Of a stretch of DNA of 64,000 nt, positions 16,335-25,140 are shown in pieces (within the stretch, counting starts at the first letter, position 1; every line of letters begins with the position of its first letter). The position numbers and the translations under genes were made by a program. The notes beneath the pieces were generated by a model. That model saw only the letters and a list, made by a program, of their open reading frames with translations, made no database searches and was not told the origin of the DNA. This DNA is from an uncultured Phycisphaeraceae bacterium (GTDB lineage: Bacteria > Planctomycetota > Phycisphaerae > Phycisphaerales > UBA1924), in assembly GCA_937899905.1 (NCBI GenBank), contig CALCCF010000089.1:1-64000 (forward strand), written 5' to 3'.

Positions 16335-17129
16335 TCACTTCTTTGGCTGCGCCGCGGTGCCTGCCGCCAGCCCGCCATCGACGCCAAATTCCGATCCGGT
16401 GATGTACCTCGACTCGTCACCGAGCAGGTACGCGACCAGACAGGCCACTTCCCCAGGCGTGCCCATGCGCTTCAGCGGGACCTCGGCCGCCATCGCGGCG
16501 ATCGCGGCTTCGCGATCCGGCGCGCCCTCGAGCAACACCTCCCACATCGGCGTGAGGATGGCTCCGGGCAGCACGGCGTTGCAACGGATCGGGTAGCCAC
16601 GCTCGGCGCAGTAGAGCGCGACCGACTTGGTGTGGTTTATGACCGCCGCCTTGCTGCTCGCGTACGCCACCGCCCCACCCACACCCACGCGGCCGCTGCG
16701 CGAGGCGATGTTGACGATCGAGCCGCCGGCCCGCTTCATCGCGGCGATCGCGAATCGGCATCCCAGGAACACGCCGTCCAAGTTCGTCGCGTGCACGGCC
16801 CGCCAGTCCTCGAGCGCACATCGCTCAGCGTCCTGCGGCCCGAGCTCGTCCTGGCCGAACCCGGTGATCCCGGCGTTGTTGACCACACCATGCAGATCGC
16901 CGATCGAGTTCAGCGCCGCCCGCCAATCGTCCTCGGCGCGCACGTCGAGGTGGACGTACCTGGCCCCAAGCGTCTCCGCAGCCGGCTCACCCTCCGCATC
17001 TCGGACGTCGCTCAGGACGACCGACGCCCCGCGCTCGACACACGTCCTCGCGATCGCCAGCCCGATGCCGCGCGCCGCGCCGGTAACCAGGATGGCCTTG
17101 CCTTCGAGTTGCGTGACGCTGCCAGGCAT
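16335..17129 (-). CDS. Short-chain dehydrogenase/reductase (SDR)
   Basis: The 264-residue classic SDR has the cofactor motif TGAARGIG (16-23), NNAG, the catalytic Ser region (NIASRSGRVG), YASSK with the catalytic Tyr and Lys, and a C-terminal GSEFGVDGG. An Asp after the second strand (VLSDVRD) suggests NAD(H) preference. The substrate is unknown. GAGGGG precedes the ATG at 17127-17129 and lies at the end of the upstream gene, so the two are probably translationally linked. Confidence 0.88.
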   Translation of the reverse strand: MPGSVTQLEGKAILVTGAARGIGLAIARTCVERGASVVLSDVRDAEGEPAAETLGARYVHLDVRAEDDWRAALNSIGDLHGVVNNAGITGFGQDELGPQDAERCALEDWRAVHATNLDGVFLGCRFAIAAMKRAGGSIVNIASRSGRVGVGGAVAYASSKAAVINHTKSVALYCAERGYPIRCNAVLPGAILTPMWEVLLEGAPDREAAIAAMAAEVPLKRMGTPGEVACLVAYLLGDESRYITGSEFGVDGGLAAGTAAQPKK

Positions 17130-17137
17130 CGGGCCCC

Positions 17138-17641
17138 TCAAACGACTCGCACCGCCGGCGGCTGGTCGGTGGTAAGGCCCGCGGCGGCGAGGCATTCGTG
17201 CAGCGCGTCGGCGTCGCGTGTCGTGAACGCCCCGCGGCTGAAGCTATCGAGGTCGAGCACGCCCCAGCAATTCTGGTGCGCGTCGAACACTGGGATCACA
17301 ACCTCGGCGATGTCGCGCGGATCGCAGGCGATGTAGCCCTCACCGAGAGACGCGATGTCGGGAACCACGAGCGTCACGTGCTGCGTGAACGACTGGCCGC
17401 AGGCGCCGTGCAACTCGATAGGCGAGCACGCGGGCTTGTCTCGCCGTGGGCCGAGCAGCATCTGCTGCTCGTTCTCGGAGTCGGGCACGTAGAAGCCCAG
17501 CCATGAGACATCCTCATCGGCGAGCGCTTCCCATGCCAGATCGACAAAGCCTGCCATCCGCGCTGCACGATCGCCGGTGAGGCTTCGGCAGGCAGAAAGC
17601 AGGCCTGAATAGTCGCGTGTCCGCGACTCGGATTCGCTCAT
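17138..17641 (-). CDS. GAF-domain protein, free methionine-(R)-sulfoxide reductase-like
   Basis: The 167-residue single-GAF protein has the three Cys positions typical of free Met-R-sulfoxide reductase: DKPACSPIELHGACGQS supplies two and GYIACDP the third. The strand EVVIPVF and the end GVLDLDS also match. Such enzymes reduce oxidised free methionine in the cytoplasm. The ATG at 17639-17641 is 7 bases from the rpsR stop codon and has no ribosome site, so it is likely coupled to rpsR translation. The reductase role follows from the Cys pattern and is not proven. Confidence 0.75.
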   Translation of the reverse strand: MSESESRTRDYSGLLSACRSLTGDRAARMAGFVDLAWEALADEDVSWLGFYVPDSENEQQMLLGPRRDKPACSPIELHGACGQSFTQHVTLVVPDIASLGEGYIACDPRDIAEVVIPVFDAHQNCWGVLDLDSFSRGAFTTRDADALHECLAAAGLTTDQPPAVRVV

Positions 17642-17648
17642 TGCGAGG

Positions 17649-17894
17649 TCAGAGCGTGGCGGAGGTGTAGGGCAGCAGGCCCATGAAGCGGGCACGCTTG
17701 ATCGCCTGGGCAATCATGGCCTGCTCCTTCGCGGTGGTGCTCAGGCGCTTGCGGCCGTAGATCTTGCCGTTGGGGCTCATCATGCGGCGCAGGTTGTCCG
17801 CGTCCTTCCAGTCGACGTAGACGACGCCGTTACCGGAAGTCTTGATGACGCTCTTCTTGTTGGGTCCGCCGCCGAAGCGAGAGAAACGGCTCAT
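17649..17894 (-). CDS. rpsR: Small ribosomal subunit protein bS18
   Basis: The 81-residue protein has the bS18 core: YVDWKDADNLRRMMSPNGKI, then RKRLSTTAKEQAMIAQAIKRAR and FMGLLPY. It binds 16S rRNA with bS6 in the platform. The ATG at 17892-17894 has GGAGG 8 bases upstream. A longer upstream reading is a shadow. No rpsF, ssb or rplI gene is adjacent, unlike the usual bacterial order; instead it leads into a GAF reductase gene and an SDR gene. Confidence 0.95.
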   Translation of the reverse strand: MSRFSRFGGGPNKKSVIKTSGNGVVYVDWKDADNLRRMMSPNGKIYGRKRLSTTAKEQAMIAQAIKRARFMGLLPYTSATL

Positions 17895-17985
17895 GCTGGC
17901 CTCCGTCGTGGGCTCTGGGCGCCCGCCGAGGACATTTTCCGGGCAGGCGCGACGGGTGAGAGTTGTCCAAAAACGATGTCCGAGA

Positions 17986-18663
17986 TCAATCCCAGCGGGG
18001 CTTGGAGGGCTTTTCAGCCGAGTCGCCTTCGCCGGGCCCAGATGATAGCGGGGTCGACCGGGGAGGGTCCAGCGGGATCGGGGCCTCGTCGGTCTCGGGC
18101 CGTCTCGGCCGCGTCGCTGCCGGGGTCGGGGAACCTCCGAAGCTACCTGCTGTGGCGTCTTCGTCGTCACCCGAGGCCGATGGGGCGATGAGCCGATCGA
18201 TCGAGAATCGGCCGCCACCGCGGATCAGCAGGAAGAGGCAACCCGCGGCGAGCACGCCGTTGCGGTACATCTGGCACATGCCGATGGTGTGGTCACAGGG
18301 AAAGTTGAAGTCGCCGAAGCAGCCGCACTCGACGACCAAGCCGCGCGCGATGACGGTGTAGATGCCGTACATGAAGGCACCCAGAGCGGCCGTCATCGCG
18401 AACGCCGCCGCCCTCGTCCATAGGCCCAGCAGCAAAAGCCCGGCGCAGATGGCCTCGGCCCACGGCACGGCGAACGTCGAGAGCGTCACAACATGGTGGT
18501 GGTCCGTCTTGCTCAGGACATCAAAGGACTGGATCGACTCGGCGAACGCTTGTGCCGCCTGCTCGTTACGCAGCTTCATGAAGGCCGCAAAGCCGAACAC
18601 GCCCGCGAGGAACAGGCGGACGAACACGGTGATCACCACGTCGATGCGCTGGCCCGTGGTCAT
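17986..18663 (-). CDS. MauE/DoxX-family redox-associated membrane protein
   Basis: The 225-residue protein has four membrane helices (about 10-28, 62-84, 87-107, 133-150) and a Cys-rich loop, ECGCFGDFNFPCD, typical of the MauE branch of the DoxX family. A proline-rich acidic cytoplasmic or periplasmic tail covers the last 70 residues. MauE proteins are linked to disulfide or quinone redox chemistry at the membrane. The ATG directly follows the TGA stop of the rhodanese-like gene with no spacing, so the two are translationally coupled. The run DUF1573, rhodanese, MauE suggests a joint role in envelope sulfur or redox handling. Confidence 0.8.
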   Translation of the reverse strand: MTTGQRIDVVITVFVRLFLAGVFGFAAFMKLRNEQAAQAFAESIQSFDVLSKTDHHHVVTLSTFAVPWAEAICAGLLLLGLWTRAAAFAMTAALGAFMYGIYTVIARGLVVECGCFGDFNFPCDHTIGMCQMYRNGVLAAGCLFLLIRGGGRFSIDRLIAPSASGDDEDATAGSFGGSPTPAATRPRRPETDEAPIPLDPPRSTPLSSGPGEGDSAEKPSKPRWD

Positions 18664-19272
18664 TCAGCCGCCCTCCACCGGTTCGGTCGGGTGGCCGGCG
18701 TCGGCCCAGGCGCCGAAGCCCTCGTGCATGATGTAGACCTCTTCGAAGCCCCAGCCGATCAGCCGCTTGGCGACATTTTCGGAAGCATCGCACTCGCCGC
18801 CGCCGCAAAAGACGACCACCGGGAACACCGGATCCATCTGGTTGAGGATGGCATCCGCGCTGAAGTCGATGAAATTACGGGTCTCGAGGTGAAACGCGCC
18901 TTCGACCGTGCCGACGACACGCTCGTTTTCTGTGCGCGCATCAACGAATGGCATGCCCTCGTCCCACAGCTCGAACGCATCTGCGATCGAGATGTAGTAG
19001 TCGGGCAAGTCCTCTTCAACGGCCGCCACAGGAGGCTCAGCCGTTGCGGGCTCGGCTTGCCCCGCATCGGGATCAACGCCATCGTCGGGCACCGATGCCG
19101 GATCGCTTTCTTCGGCCGACGGCTCGGACGTGGGCGCGGGCTCGATCGCAGTCGCACCCGTCCGGGCACGGATGTCGGCGATGTCGCGATAGATCGGCCA
19201 TTGCATGGAATTGACCGTGGCCGCAGCCACGATCACCACGATGAGGATCGCCACACGCCCCACGAACCGCAT
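18664..19272 (-). CDS. Membrane-anchored rhodanese-domain protein
   Basis: The 202-residue protein has one N-terminal membrane anchor (about 7-20), a linker of 60 residues rich in Pro, Glu and Asp, then a rhodanese domain from about 90 with FVDARTENE and the active-site loop FCGGGECDASENVAKRL. Rhodanese domains carry persulfide sulfur on the loop Cys. The loop has a second Cys five residues later, which could form a disulfide. It lies between DUF1573 (4-base gap) and MauE (no gap). The start is ATG at 19270-19272, with a GGTGAG site inside the end of the upstream gene. Confidence 0.85.
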   Translation of the reverse strand: MRFVGRVAILIVVIVAAATVNSMQWPIYRDIADIRARTGATAIEPAPTSEPSAEESDPASVPDDGVDPDAGQAEPATAEPPVAAVEEDLPDYYISIADAFELWDEGMPFVDARTENERVVGTVEGAFHLETRNFIDFSADAILNQMDPVFPVVVFCGGGECDASENVAKRLIGWGFEEVYIMHEGFGAWADAGHPTEPVEGG

Positions 19273-19276
19273 CGGC

Positions 19277-20470
19277 TTACTCACCCGACCGCGTGCCGGC
19301 GACGCGGCCGACGTACGGCAACATGACCTCTTCCTCGAGGGGCACATCGGTCATGAACACGAGGTTGCCACGGATGCGGCCGACTTCCTCGGCGCCGGGC
19401 ATAACCAACCGAACGCGGTACCCGTCGGCGGCCTTGCCATCGACCACGGCCTCGTCGAGTGGCTCGATCTCGAACTCGATGGGCATGGGCGGCATGTTGC
19501 GTGGCTGCAGAGGGCGCAGCTCGACGCCGGTGATCCTGAACGCCTCGTTGCGGCCATGGCGGATTTCGACGACCTCTTGGAGGTCGCGACCAACGGCAAG
19601 CGTGCCCAGCGACATGCGGCTGGGGTTGGTCAGCACATCACCCTGGATGTTCGCGCTGATCGGCAAGGTCACCAGCTTGCGTCGGTCGTCGTTCGTGCGG
19701 ATCGCGGCCATCGCCTGGAGGCGGCCGGGAGGCGCGGTGTCGAGGAGCGTCACCAGGAGATCGGTGCGGGCGACCATCTCGCCGTCCTGCTCGATTGGGT
19801 CGGTCCCCAGGACCTCGACGGAGAAGTGCTCGGCGCCATCGCCGACCAGCGTCGCGTGGAAGGCCTCAAAGTCGCTGCGCATGCCCGTCACGCTGACAAG
19901 CGTCTCCTTGCGCGTGTGCTTGATGACGCGACCGAGGGTGACCTGCTGCTGCGACATGGCGATCAGCGGACGCACGTGGGCCCGAACCTTCACCGAGACC
20001 GCCGGGTTCGAGCGATCGTTCGTGCGGAAGGTCACCGTCTGCTCATGCGGGCCGGGGTTCTTGCCCCGAGGATCGAACGTAACCGTGAGCTCGACCGATT
20101 CGCCGGGATCGAAGTCGTTCTTGGGCAGCTGGGTCACCGTGCACCCGCACGTCGAATTGACGCCGGGGACCGACAGCGTGGCGTTGCCAGCGTTACGGAA
20201 GCGGATCGTGCCCGACACCGGCTCGTCGTCGAGGATGCGACCGAAGTCGATCACCGGCGTCTCGAGCTCGAACGAGGGCAGGCCCTGGATCTCGCCGTCC
20301 TGGACGGGGCGCGCTTGCTCGTTGCCGGACTGCTGGCCGGAGTTCTGGAAGGCCTGCGCCGGCGTCGCGATGAGGGCCATCGCCAGACCGCACACGGCCA
20401 CGCTGCTCGCACGATATCCGGTTGTGTTCAACACGTTGATCTTCCTCGACTTATGCATGACTTGGTGCAT
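19277..20470 (-). CDS. Exported DUF1573-family protein
   Basis: The 397-residue protein has a signal peptide (about 20-40, ATPAQAFQ) and a DUF1573 immunoglobulin-like domain starting near residue 75 with IDFGRILDDEPV and the hallmark STCGCTV. Further beta-rich segments resemble a second and third such domain. DUF1573 proteins are common in Bacteroidetes and planctomycetes, and the role is unknown. GGAGGAGG precedes the ATG at 20468-20470. It heads the operon with the rhodanese and MauE-like genes, so its CGC motif may take part in thiol chemistry (inference). Confidence 0.85.
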   Translation of the reverse strand: MHQVMHKSRKINVLNTTGYRASSVAVCGLAMALIATPAQAFQNSGQQSGNEQARPVQDGEIQGLPSFELETPVIDFGRILDDEPVSGTIRFRNAGNATLSVPGVNSTCGCTVTQLPKNDFDPGESVELTVTFDPRGKNPGPHEQTVTFRTNDRSNPAVSVKVRAHVRPLIAMSQQQVTLGRVIKHTRKETLVSVTGMRSDFEAFHATLVGDGAEHFSVEVLGTDPIEQDGEMVARTDLLVTLLDTAPPGRLQAMAAIRTNDDRRKLVTLPISANIQGDVLTNPSRMSLGTLAVGRDLQEVVEIRHGRNEAFRITGVELRPLQPRNMPPMPIEFEIEPLDEAVVDGKAADGYRVRLVMPGAEEVGRIRGNLVFMTDVPLEEEVMLPYVGRVAGTRSGE

Positions 20471-20682
20471 GGCGTCCTCCTCCGCGATCCGAGCCCGCGG
20501 GCTCGGCCACGCTCCATTCTCCCCTCGCCAGCGGCCGCAACGGCTCTCGCGATACCGAGAGCATACCACGGGCCGGCCGATCGGCCCATAGGGAAGCGCA
20601 CGCGGTCGCAATCTGTCACGCCCCGGGGCTATTCCAATCGGCACCCCAGATACGCACGAAACCCTGACAAACCCTATTGGAC

Positions 20683-21942
20683 CTACTCCATCGCTTCGGC
20701 CAAGCGGTTCAGCGCGTGGGCGTAGCAGGCGGTCCGCATGGGAACGCCCTCAGACTCCATCAGGTCGTACACCGAATTGAACGCGCTGGACATGATGTCG
20801 CCGAGACGCTCGTGCACGGTCTCGAGGTTCCAGTAGTAGCCGCTGATGTTCTGGCACCACTCGAAATAGCTCACGGTCACGCCGCCGGCGTTGGCCAGGA
20901 TGTCGGGGACGACCAACGCGTCGGTCTGGGCGAGGATCTCGTCGGCCTCCTTGGTGAGCGGGCCGTTGGCCAGCTCGATGAGGACCTTGGCCTTGACGTC
21001 GTGGGCGTTGTCGCGGGTGATGGCGTTCTCGAGGGCCGCGGGGACGAGCACGTCGACGCCGAGCTCGAGCAGTTCCTCGTTGGTCACCGAGCGGCCGACC
21101 TCGGGCAAGCGACGCGTGCTGTTCTTGGTATCGATGGTGGCCTTCACGTCCAGGCCGTTCTCGTCGTAGATGCCGCCGCGCGAGTCGCTGACGGCGACGA
21201 CCTTGTAGCCGACGCTGTCGGCGAGCCTGGCGAAGTGCTGGCCGGCATTGCCGAAGCCCTGGATGGCGACGGTGATCTCCTTGGGGTTCCAGCCGCGCTT
21301 GGCCTCGATCTCTTGCAGGCAGACGAATCCACCGCGGGCGGTGGCGTCATCACGGCCGAGTGAGCCGCCGCGCGACACGGGCTTGCCGGTGATAACGCCC
21401 GGGTAGCGGCCACGCTTGATCGTGTCGAACTCGTCGCTCATCCAGCCCATGATGGTCGCGTTGGTGTAGACATCGGGGGCGGGAACATCGATGTCCGGGC
21501 CCAGCACGTCGGCCATGCCGCGCATGTAGCCGCGGCTCAGACGCTCGAGCTCACGCTCGCTCAGACCGCGTGGGTCGACAATGACGCCGCCCTTGCCGCC
21601 GCCCAGCGGGATGCCCACGGTGGCGCACTTGAAGGTCATCCAGAACGCGAGCGCCCGGACCTCGGCCGACGACACGTCGGGGTGGAAACGGATGCCGCCC
21701 TTGGCCGGGCCGCGGACCGTGTTGTACCGGCAGCGGAAGCCGGTGAACATCTTGGTCGAGCCATCGTCCATCTGCACGGGGATGCCGCCCTCGGTGAACC
21801 GTTCGGCGTGCTTGAGCCGCTCGACGGTCTCGGCCTTGGCCCGGCTGTGCTTGGCGGCCAGATCGAGGCGGGGCAGCGCCTCGTCGCGGAACACGTCGGG
21901 GGCGGCCTGCGTCTGGGGGGCGGTCAACACGTCGGGGCTCAT
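20683..21942 (-). CDS. Glu/Leu/Phe/Val dehydrogenase (glutamate dehydrogenase-like)
   Basis: The 419-residue enzyme has the family's substrate-binding core: GPAKGGIRFHP with K81, FKCATVGIPLGGGKGG with K105 and K117, and PAPDVYTN. A C-terminal Rossmann domain carries IQGFGNAG. The whole length and the hexameric NAD-type layout match bacterial glutamate dehydrogenases that interconvert glutamate and 2-oxoglutarate plus ammonia. Coenzyme choice cannot be read securely. AAGGAG precedes the ATG at 21940-21942. The gene stands alone. Confidence 0.92.
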   Translation of the reverse strand: MSPDVLTAPQTQAAPDVFRDEALPRLDLAAKHSRAKAETVERLKHAERFTEGGIPVQMDDGSTKMFTGFRCRYNTVRGPAKGGIRFHPDVSSAEVRALAFWMTFKCATVGIPLGGGKGGVIVDPRGLSERELERLSRGYMRGMADVLGPDIDVPAPDVYTNATIMGWMSDEFDTIKRGRYPGVITGKPVSRGGSLGRDDATARGGFVCLQEIEAKRGWNPKEITVAIQGFGNAGQHFARLADSVGYKVVAVSDSRGGIYDENGLDVKATIDTKNSTRRLPEVGRSVTNEELLELGVDVLVPAALENAITRDNAHDVKAKVLIELANGPLTKEADEILAQTDALVVPDILANAGGVTVSYFEWCQNISGYYWNLETVHERLGDIMSSAFNSVYDLMESEGVPMRTACYAHALNRLAEAME

Positions 21943-22023
21943 GGGCGTCTCCTTGGGTGCGGGGTTCAGGCCGTGCCGGCCGAACCAATCAAGGAGGAAT
22001 CATTGACCATCCAGGGGCGATAA

Positions 22024-22863
22024 TCACGCCGAAACGGGGGCTTTGAACCCCAATCTCGTGTACGCGAGCGAGAAGCCCAGCCGCATCGCGTTGCGCTCGG
22101 TGGCGATGCCCGGCTCGCACTCGATGACAGCCACGGAGCAGCCCTCTTCGATGCCCTGCTGGAGGCGCCTCGCGATCAGTGCGGCCTGGATGCCTCGCCG
22201 CCGGAACGGCTCGCCGACCACAGCGCCCCAGAGCGAGGCCAGCCGCACCGGCGGCTCGCCCTGAGCTGGCGCGAGTTCCATGATTTCCATGCCACAAGTG
22301 CCAGCAAGTTCACCATCGGCATACGCGATGAAGCCCCTGGATCGCGGGTGTCGCTGGCTGCTTTCGGCGGCCTCGAAATCGCCGTCACTCGGCGCCTCAC
22401 CCGGCTTGGTAAACCCCTCGACGCGATGTCGCACTAGAGCACGTACAGCATCGTGGTCGTCGACGTCGAGCAGCTCGATTCGTACGCCGGGAGCAGCTTC
22501 AGGCTCCTCCAGAGCGCCGAGGTCGCGCGCGAAGACCCGTTCAACTTGCTTGAGGGCTAGCCCGGCCCGGGACAACACGTTGAATGCTTCCTCGCCGGCA
22601 AGATCCGTGAGGTCGATGCTGGGCGTCGCACCGCGTGACCGCAAAAAGTGCGCGATGCGGTCGACCCCAGCGTCGGTAATCGAACGGTCCAGGCCACAGC
22701 CGATCGCACCGCTGAGCCAGTCGACGCCCTCCTTGAACGCCACAACACCTCCGCCCTGCCCAACGGCGAGAGCTTGGTGCTCATCAGCCAGTTCGGCAAG
22801 AACCGCTTGCTGTCTGCGCTCGTTGAGCAGCATGATTGTTCGCGAGTCCATTGGCAAGGCCAT
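22024..22863 (-). CDS. GNAT-family N-acetyltransferase
   Basis: The protein has about 279 residues. The C-terminal half (about 135-279) is a GNAT domain with SLWGAVVGEPFRRRGIQAAL, where the RRRGIQAAL stretch fits the acetyl-CoA loop, followed by AVIECEPGIATERNAMRLGF. The N-terminal 120 residues form a second, less clear domain, perhaps a degenerate GNAT half. The substrate is unknown. I chose the ATG at 22861-22863 because a terminator hairpin for the upstream gene ends just before it and TATCCT lies 5 bases upstream, which suggests a leaderless transcript. Confidence 0.82.
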   Translation of the reverse strand: MALPMDSRTIMLLNERRQQAVLAELADEHQALAVGQGGGVVAFKEGVDWLSGAIGCGLDRSITDAGVDRIAHFLRSRGATPSIDLTDLAGEEAFNVLSRAGLALKQVERVFARDLGALEEPEAAPGVRIELLDVDDHDAVRALVRHRVEGFTKPGEAPSDGDFEAAESSQRHPRSRGFIAYADGELAGTCGMEIMELAPAQGEPPVRLASLWGAVVGEPFRRRGIQAALIARRLQQGIEEGCSVAVIECEPGIATERNAMRLGFSLAYTRLGFKAPVSA

Positions 22864-22894
22864 GCGCAAGGATAGAACGTGCTGACGCAAACGC

Positions 22895-22939
22895 ACCGCC
22901 GGACGCGGCGCCAAGGAGAGAGCGTCCGCGTCCGGCGGT
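22895..22939 (-). terminator. Long-stem terminator after the dockerin gene
   Basis: A perfect 13-bp inverted repeat (22895-22907 and 22927-22939) with a 19-base loop starts 23 bases after the stop of the gene at 22963. Only a short T run (GTTTG) follows on the minus strand. Confidence 0.65.
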
Positions 22940-22962
22940 GGCCTGGTTGATGTGCATTCCGC

Positions 22963-23937
22963 TTAGCAGCCCGCGGAGAAGGCGTTCTGGAAGCACAGGA
23001 AGTCGAAGAGCGAGAGGGCTCCGTCGCCGTCGCAGTCGGCCGTGGCATCGCCGGACGCGAACGCGTTCTGGAACTCCAGGAAGTCGAAGACCGTCAGCTG
23101 GCCGTCGCCGTCCAAGTCGGCGTAGCACGATGAGCTATCCCCAAACGTGAACGTGCCGATGACCTCGCCGACGCCCGTGAGCGGATCCACGTGCCAGCTG
23201 CCGTCGAAGCCGATGTGGTTCGAGCGGTTGCCGCTGATCTCGCCCGTGCCCAGCACCGTGATGACGATCTCATCGTCCTCGATCGGGATATCGATCTCGA
23301 TGACGATGTCCGCGGTCGGCGGCGCTGGTGGGCTTCCGGGATCGGCCAGCACGGAGTCGATGGCCTTTGAAAGGTTCACGGCACCAGTCGCACCGTCGAT
23401 GATGCCACCGGCTCCCGATGCGGCGTAGCCCACGAGGCCGCCGGCAATCACCTCAGCCGCGATGACCCACCACTTGGGCTTCAGGCTGCCACCATCGTCG
23501 GCAACCTCGCGATACTCCAAGGAGAGAAGCTCGCCGTCAGCGTTGGCGCCCCAGATGCCCTGGATCGAGCTGTTCCACTGCTCGTCGAGGATGGAGCCGA
23601 AGCCCTGCGCGTTCGAGTCGTAGCCCTCGCCCGTCGGCGTCAGATCACCGAAGTAGTCGATGGTCATCACGCCGCCGCACACATCACCCTGGCCAAAGGC
23701 GCTCCAGGTCTGCGCGTTGAAGCTGCCGGTGATGTTGAGCCTGCCACCCGAACAGGTTTCCCATGCCGAGTCCGGGTCGGAGGTCTGCATGTGCAGGCCG
23801 TGCAGCATGCTCTCGATCATCATCTGCACGTTGGCGTGCTGCTCGATTTCGAGACGCTGATCCTGGGCGTTGGCGACGGTCCCGGCGAGCAAGGCCAGAC
23901 CACAAAACGACTGCATAGCAAGAGCGCGAGCCTTCAT
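22963..23937 (-). CDS. Exported GC-type dockerin-domain protein (1)
   Basis: The 324-residue protein has a signal peptide (AGTVANAQDQ cleavage region), an unrecognised N-terminal domain with two or three Cys, a Gly-rich hydrophobic stretch at about 163-185, then beta-rich sequence. It ends with two dockerin-like calcium repeats (DLDGDGQLTVFDFLEFQNAF and DCDGDGALSLFDFLCFQNAF) and a terminal AGC. This C-terminal arrangement recurs in planctomycetes of this group and is probably an anchoring or sorting module. GGAGG precedes the ATG at 23935-23937. A terminator follows. Confidence 0.85.
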   Translation of the reverse strand: MKARALAMQSFCGLALLAGTVANAQDQRLEIEQHANVQMMIESMLHGLHMQTSDPDSAWETCSGGRLNITGSFNAQTWSAFGQGDVCGGVMTIDYFGDLTPTGEGYDSNAQGFGSILDEQWNSSIQGIWGANADGELLSLEYREVADDGGSLKPKWWVIAAEVIAGGLVGYAASGAGGIIDGATGAVNLSKAIDSVLADPGSPPAPPTADIVIEIDIPIEDDEIVITVLGTGEISGNRSNHIGFDGSWHVDPLTGVGEVIGTFTFGDSSSCYADLDGDGQLTVFDFLEFQNAFASGDATADCDGDGALSLFDFLCFQNAFSAGC

Positions 23938-24088
23938 GAGACACCTCCACGGAAACAACTGAGCTTGGTGTGTTGCCGGAGCAAACTTCGCTCTCGGCTA
24001 CGTGTACCAGCGGGTTTTCCGCGTGCTCATCACGCGACCTGCTCACAATTTCTGAACAATGCAAGCGTTCGCTCGAACTGACTTTACC

Positions 24089-24094
24089 TATCCT
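24089..24094 (+). promoter_or_regulatory. -10-like hexamer before the metallo-hydrolase gene
   Basis: TATCCT lies exactly 6 bases before the ATG at 24101, and no ribosome site is present. This fits a leaderless transcript. Confidence 0.45.
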
Positions 24095-24100
24095 GCCAGC

Positions 24101-25105
24101 ATGCTGAAGCACGAGCACCTGGCGCAGCCCATGACCTACACGTGCACCCTGCTTCGCGCGGGTCGATTGCTGCTCGATGCCGGCGGTATGTTCGGCCTGA
24201 TCCCGCGAGTCGTGTGGGAGTCGAAGGTCACGCCCGATGATCGCCATCGAGTCGAGCTGCACCACAACTGCCTCTGGCTTGTCGGAACCAAAGACGATCC
24301 GGCTCTCGGGCGGCCGCGCCAGATCATCATCGAAGCGGGCACGGGCGACAAGCTCGACCCCAAGATGGCCGGCATCTTCGGTCTCGACGGCCGCACGGTA
24401 GAGACCGCGCTGACCGAGGCCGGCGGCGACCCGACCAAGATCGACGACGTCGTGATCAGCCACCTGCACTTCGACCACGCCGGCGGGCTGACTCGGCGCG
24501 TGCGCCCAGGAGAGACCCCGGACTGGTCGGCCCAGGCGGGGCAAGCCAGCGGCGACGCGAGCCAGGTGAAGCTCACCTTCCCCAACGCCACGGTGCACGT
24601 CCAGCAGAAGGAATGGGGTACGGCGCTCGCCGGCGACTCGGTGATGACGCGGACGTACTACGAGGACCACTTGGCCCCGATCAAGGGCAAGCTCCGACTC
24701 CACGACTCGCCGCGTCCCTTCGAGCCCGGACGCGTGCCCCACAAGGACGAGCACCCGGCCCTGCACTGGGAGACACGGGCGACCACCATTCTTCCTGGGG
24801 TGAAGGTCTTCCTCGTTCCCGGCCACACCTGGGGCCAGCAGGCCACATGGTTCGTTGATGCGGCCGGGCGCGAAGTGGTCTTCACGCCGGATGTCATGCC
24901 GACGGCCTGGCACAGCGGCAAGTCGTACAGCCTGGCCTACGACGTCGAGCCCTACACCAGCATGGTGACCAAGGGCTGGCTGTTGCGTGAGGCGGCCGAG
25001 CGCGGATGGACGCTGATGCTCGATCACGAGCCGGGCGACCCCTGGCGGGTCGTGAAGCCCAACGATCGCGGCTGGTACGCCCTGGAAGCCTCCCCGAAGG
25101 CGTAG
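24101..25105 (+). CDS. MBL-fold metallo-hydrolase
   Basis: The 334-residue protein has the metallo-beta-lactamase fold motif SHLHFDHAGG with H121, H123, D125 and H126, a later His in VPGHTWGQQ and an Asp in VFTPDVMPT, and a C-terminal LDHEPGD. These ligands fit a dinuclear zinc or iron centre. The arrangement is like that of lactonases and related hydrolases (a type with a long insert after the first metal motif). It is probably cytoplasmic, as no signal is seen. The ATG at 24101 is preferred to upstream readings because of the -10-like box 6 bases away. Confidence 0.85.
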   Translation: MLKHEHLAQPMTYTCTLLRAGRLLLDAGGMFGLIPRVVWESKVTPDDRHRVELHHNCLWLVGTKDDPALGRPRQIIIEAGTGDKLDPKMAGIFGLDGRTVETALTEAGGDPTKIDDVVISHLHFDHAGGLTRRVRPGETPDWSAQAGQASGDASQVKLTFPNATVHVQQKEWGTALAGDSVMTRTYYEDHLAPIKGKLRLHDSPRPFEPGRVPHKDEHPALHWETRATTILPGVKVFLVPGHTWGQQATWFVDAAGREVVFTPDVMPTAWHSGKSYSLAYDVEPYTSMVTKGWLLREAAERGWTLMLDHEPGDPWRVVKPNDRGWYALEASPKA

Positions 25106-25140
25106 AACCGGCCCCCACCTTGGGGTCTACCATGCCCGGT

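Noticed and set aside
22864-22914. TTG start of the GNAT gene at 22914
   Set aside because: That start lies inside the terminator of the upstream gene; the ATG at 22863 has a -10-like box.
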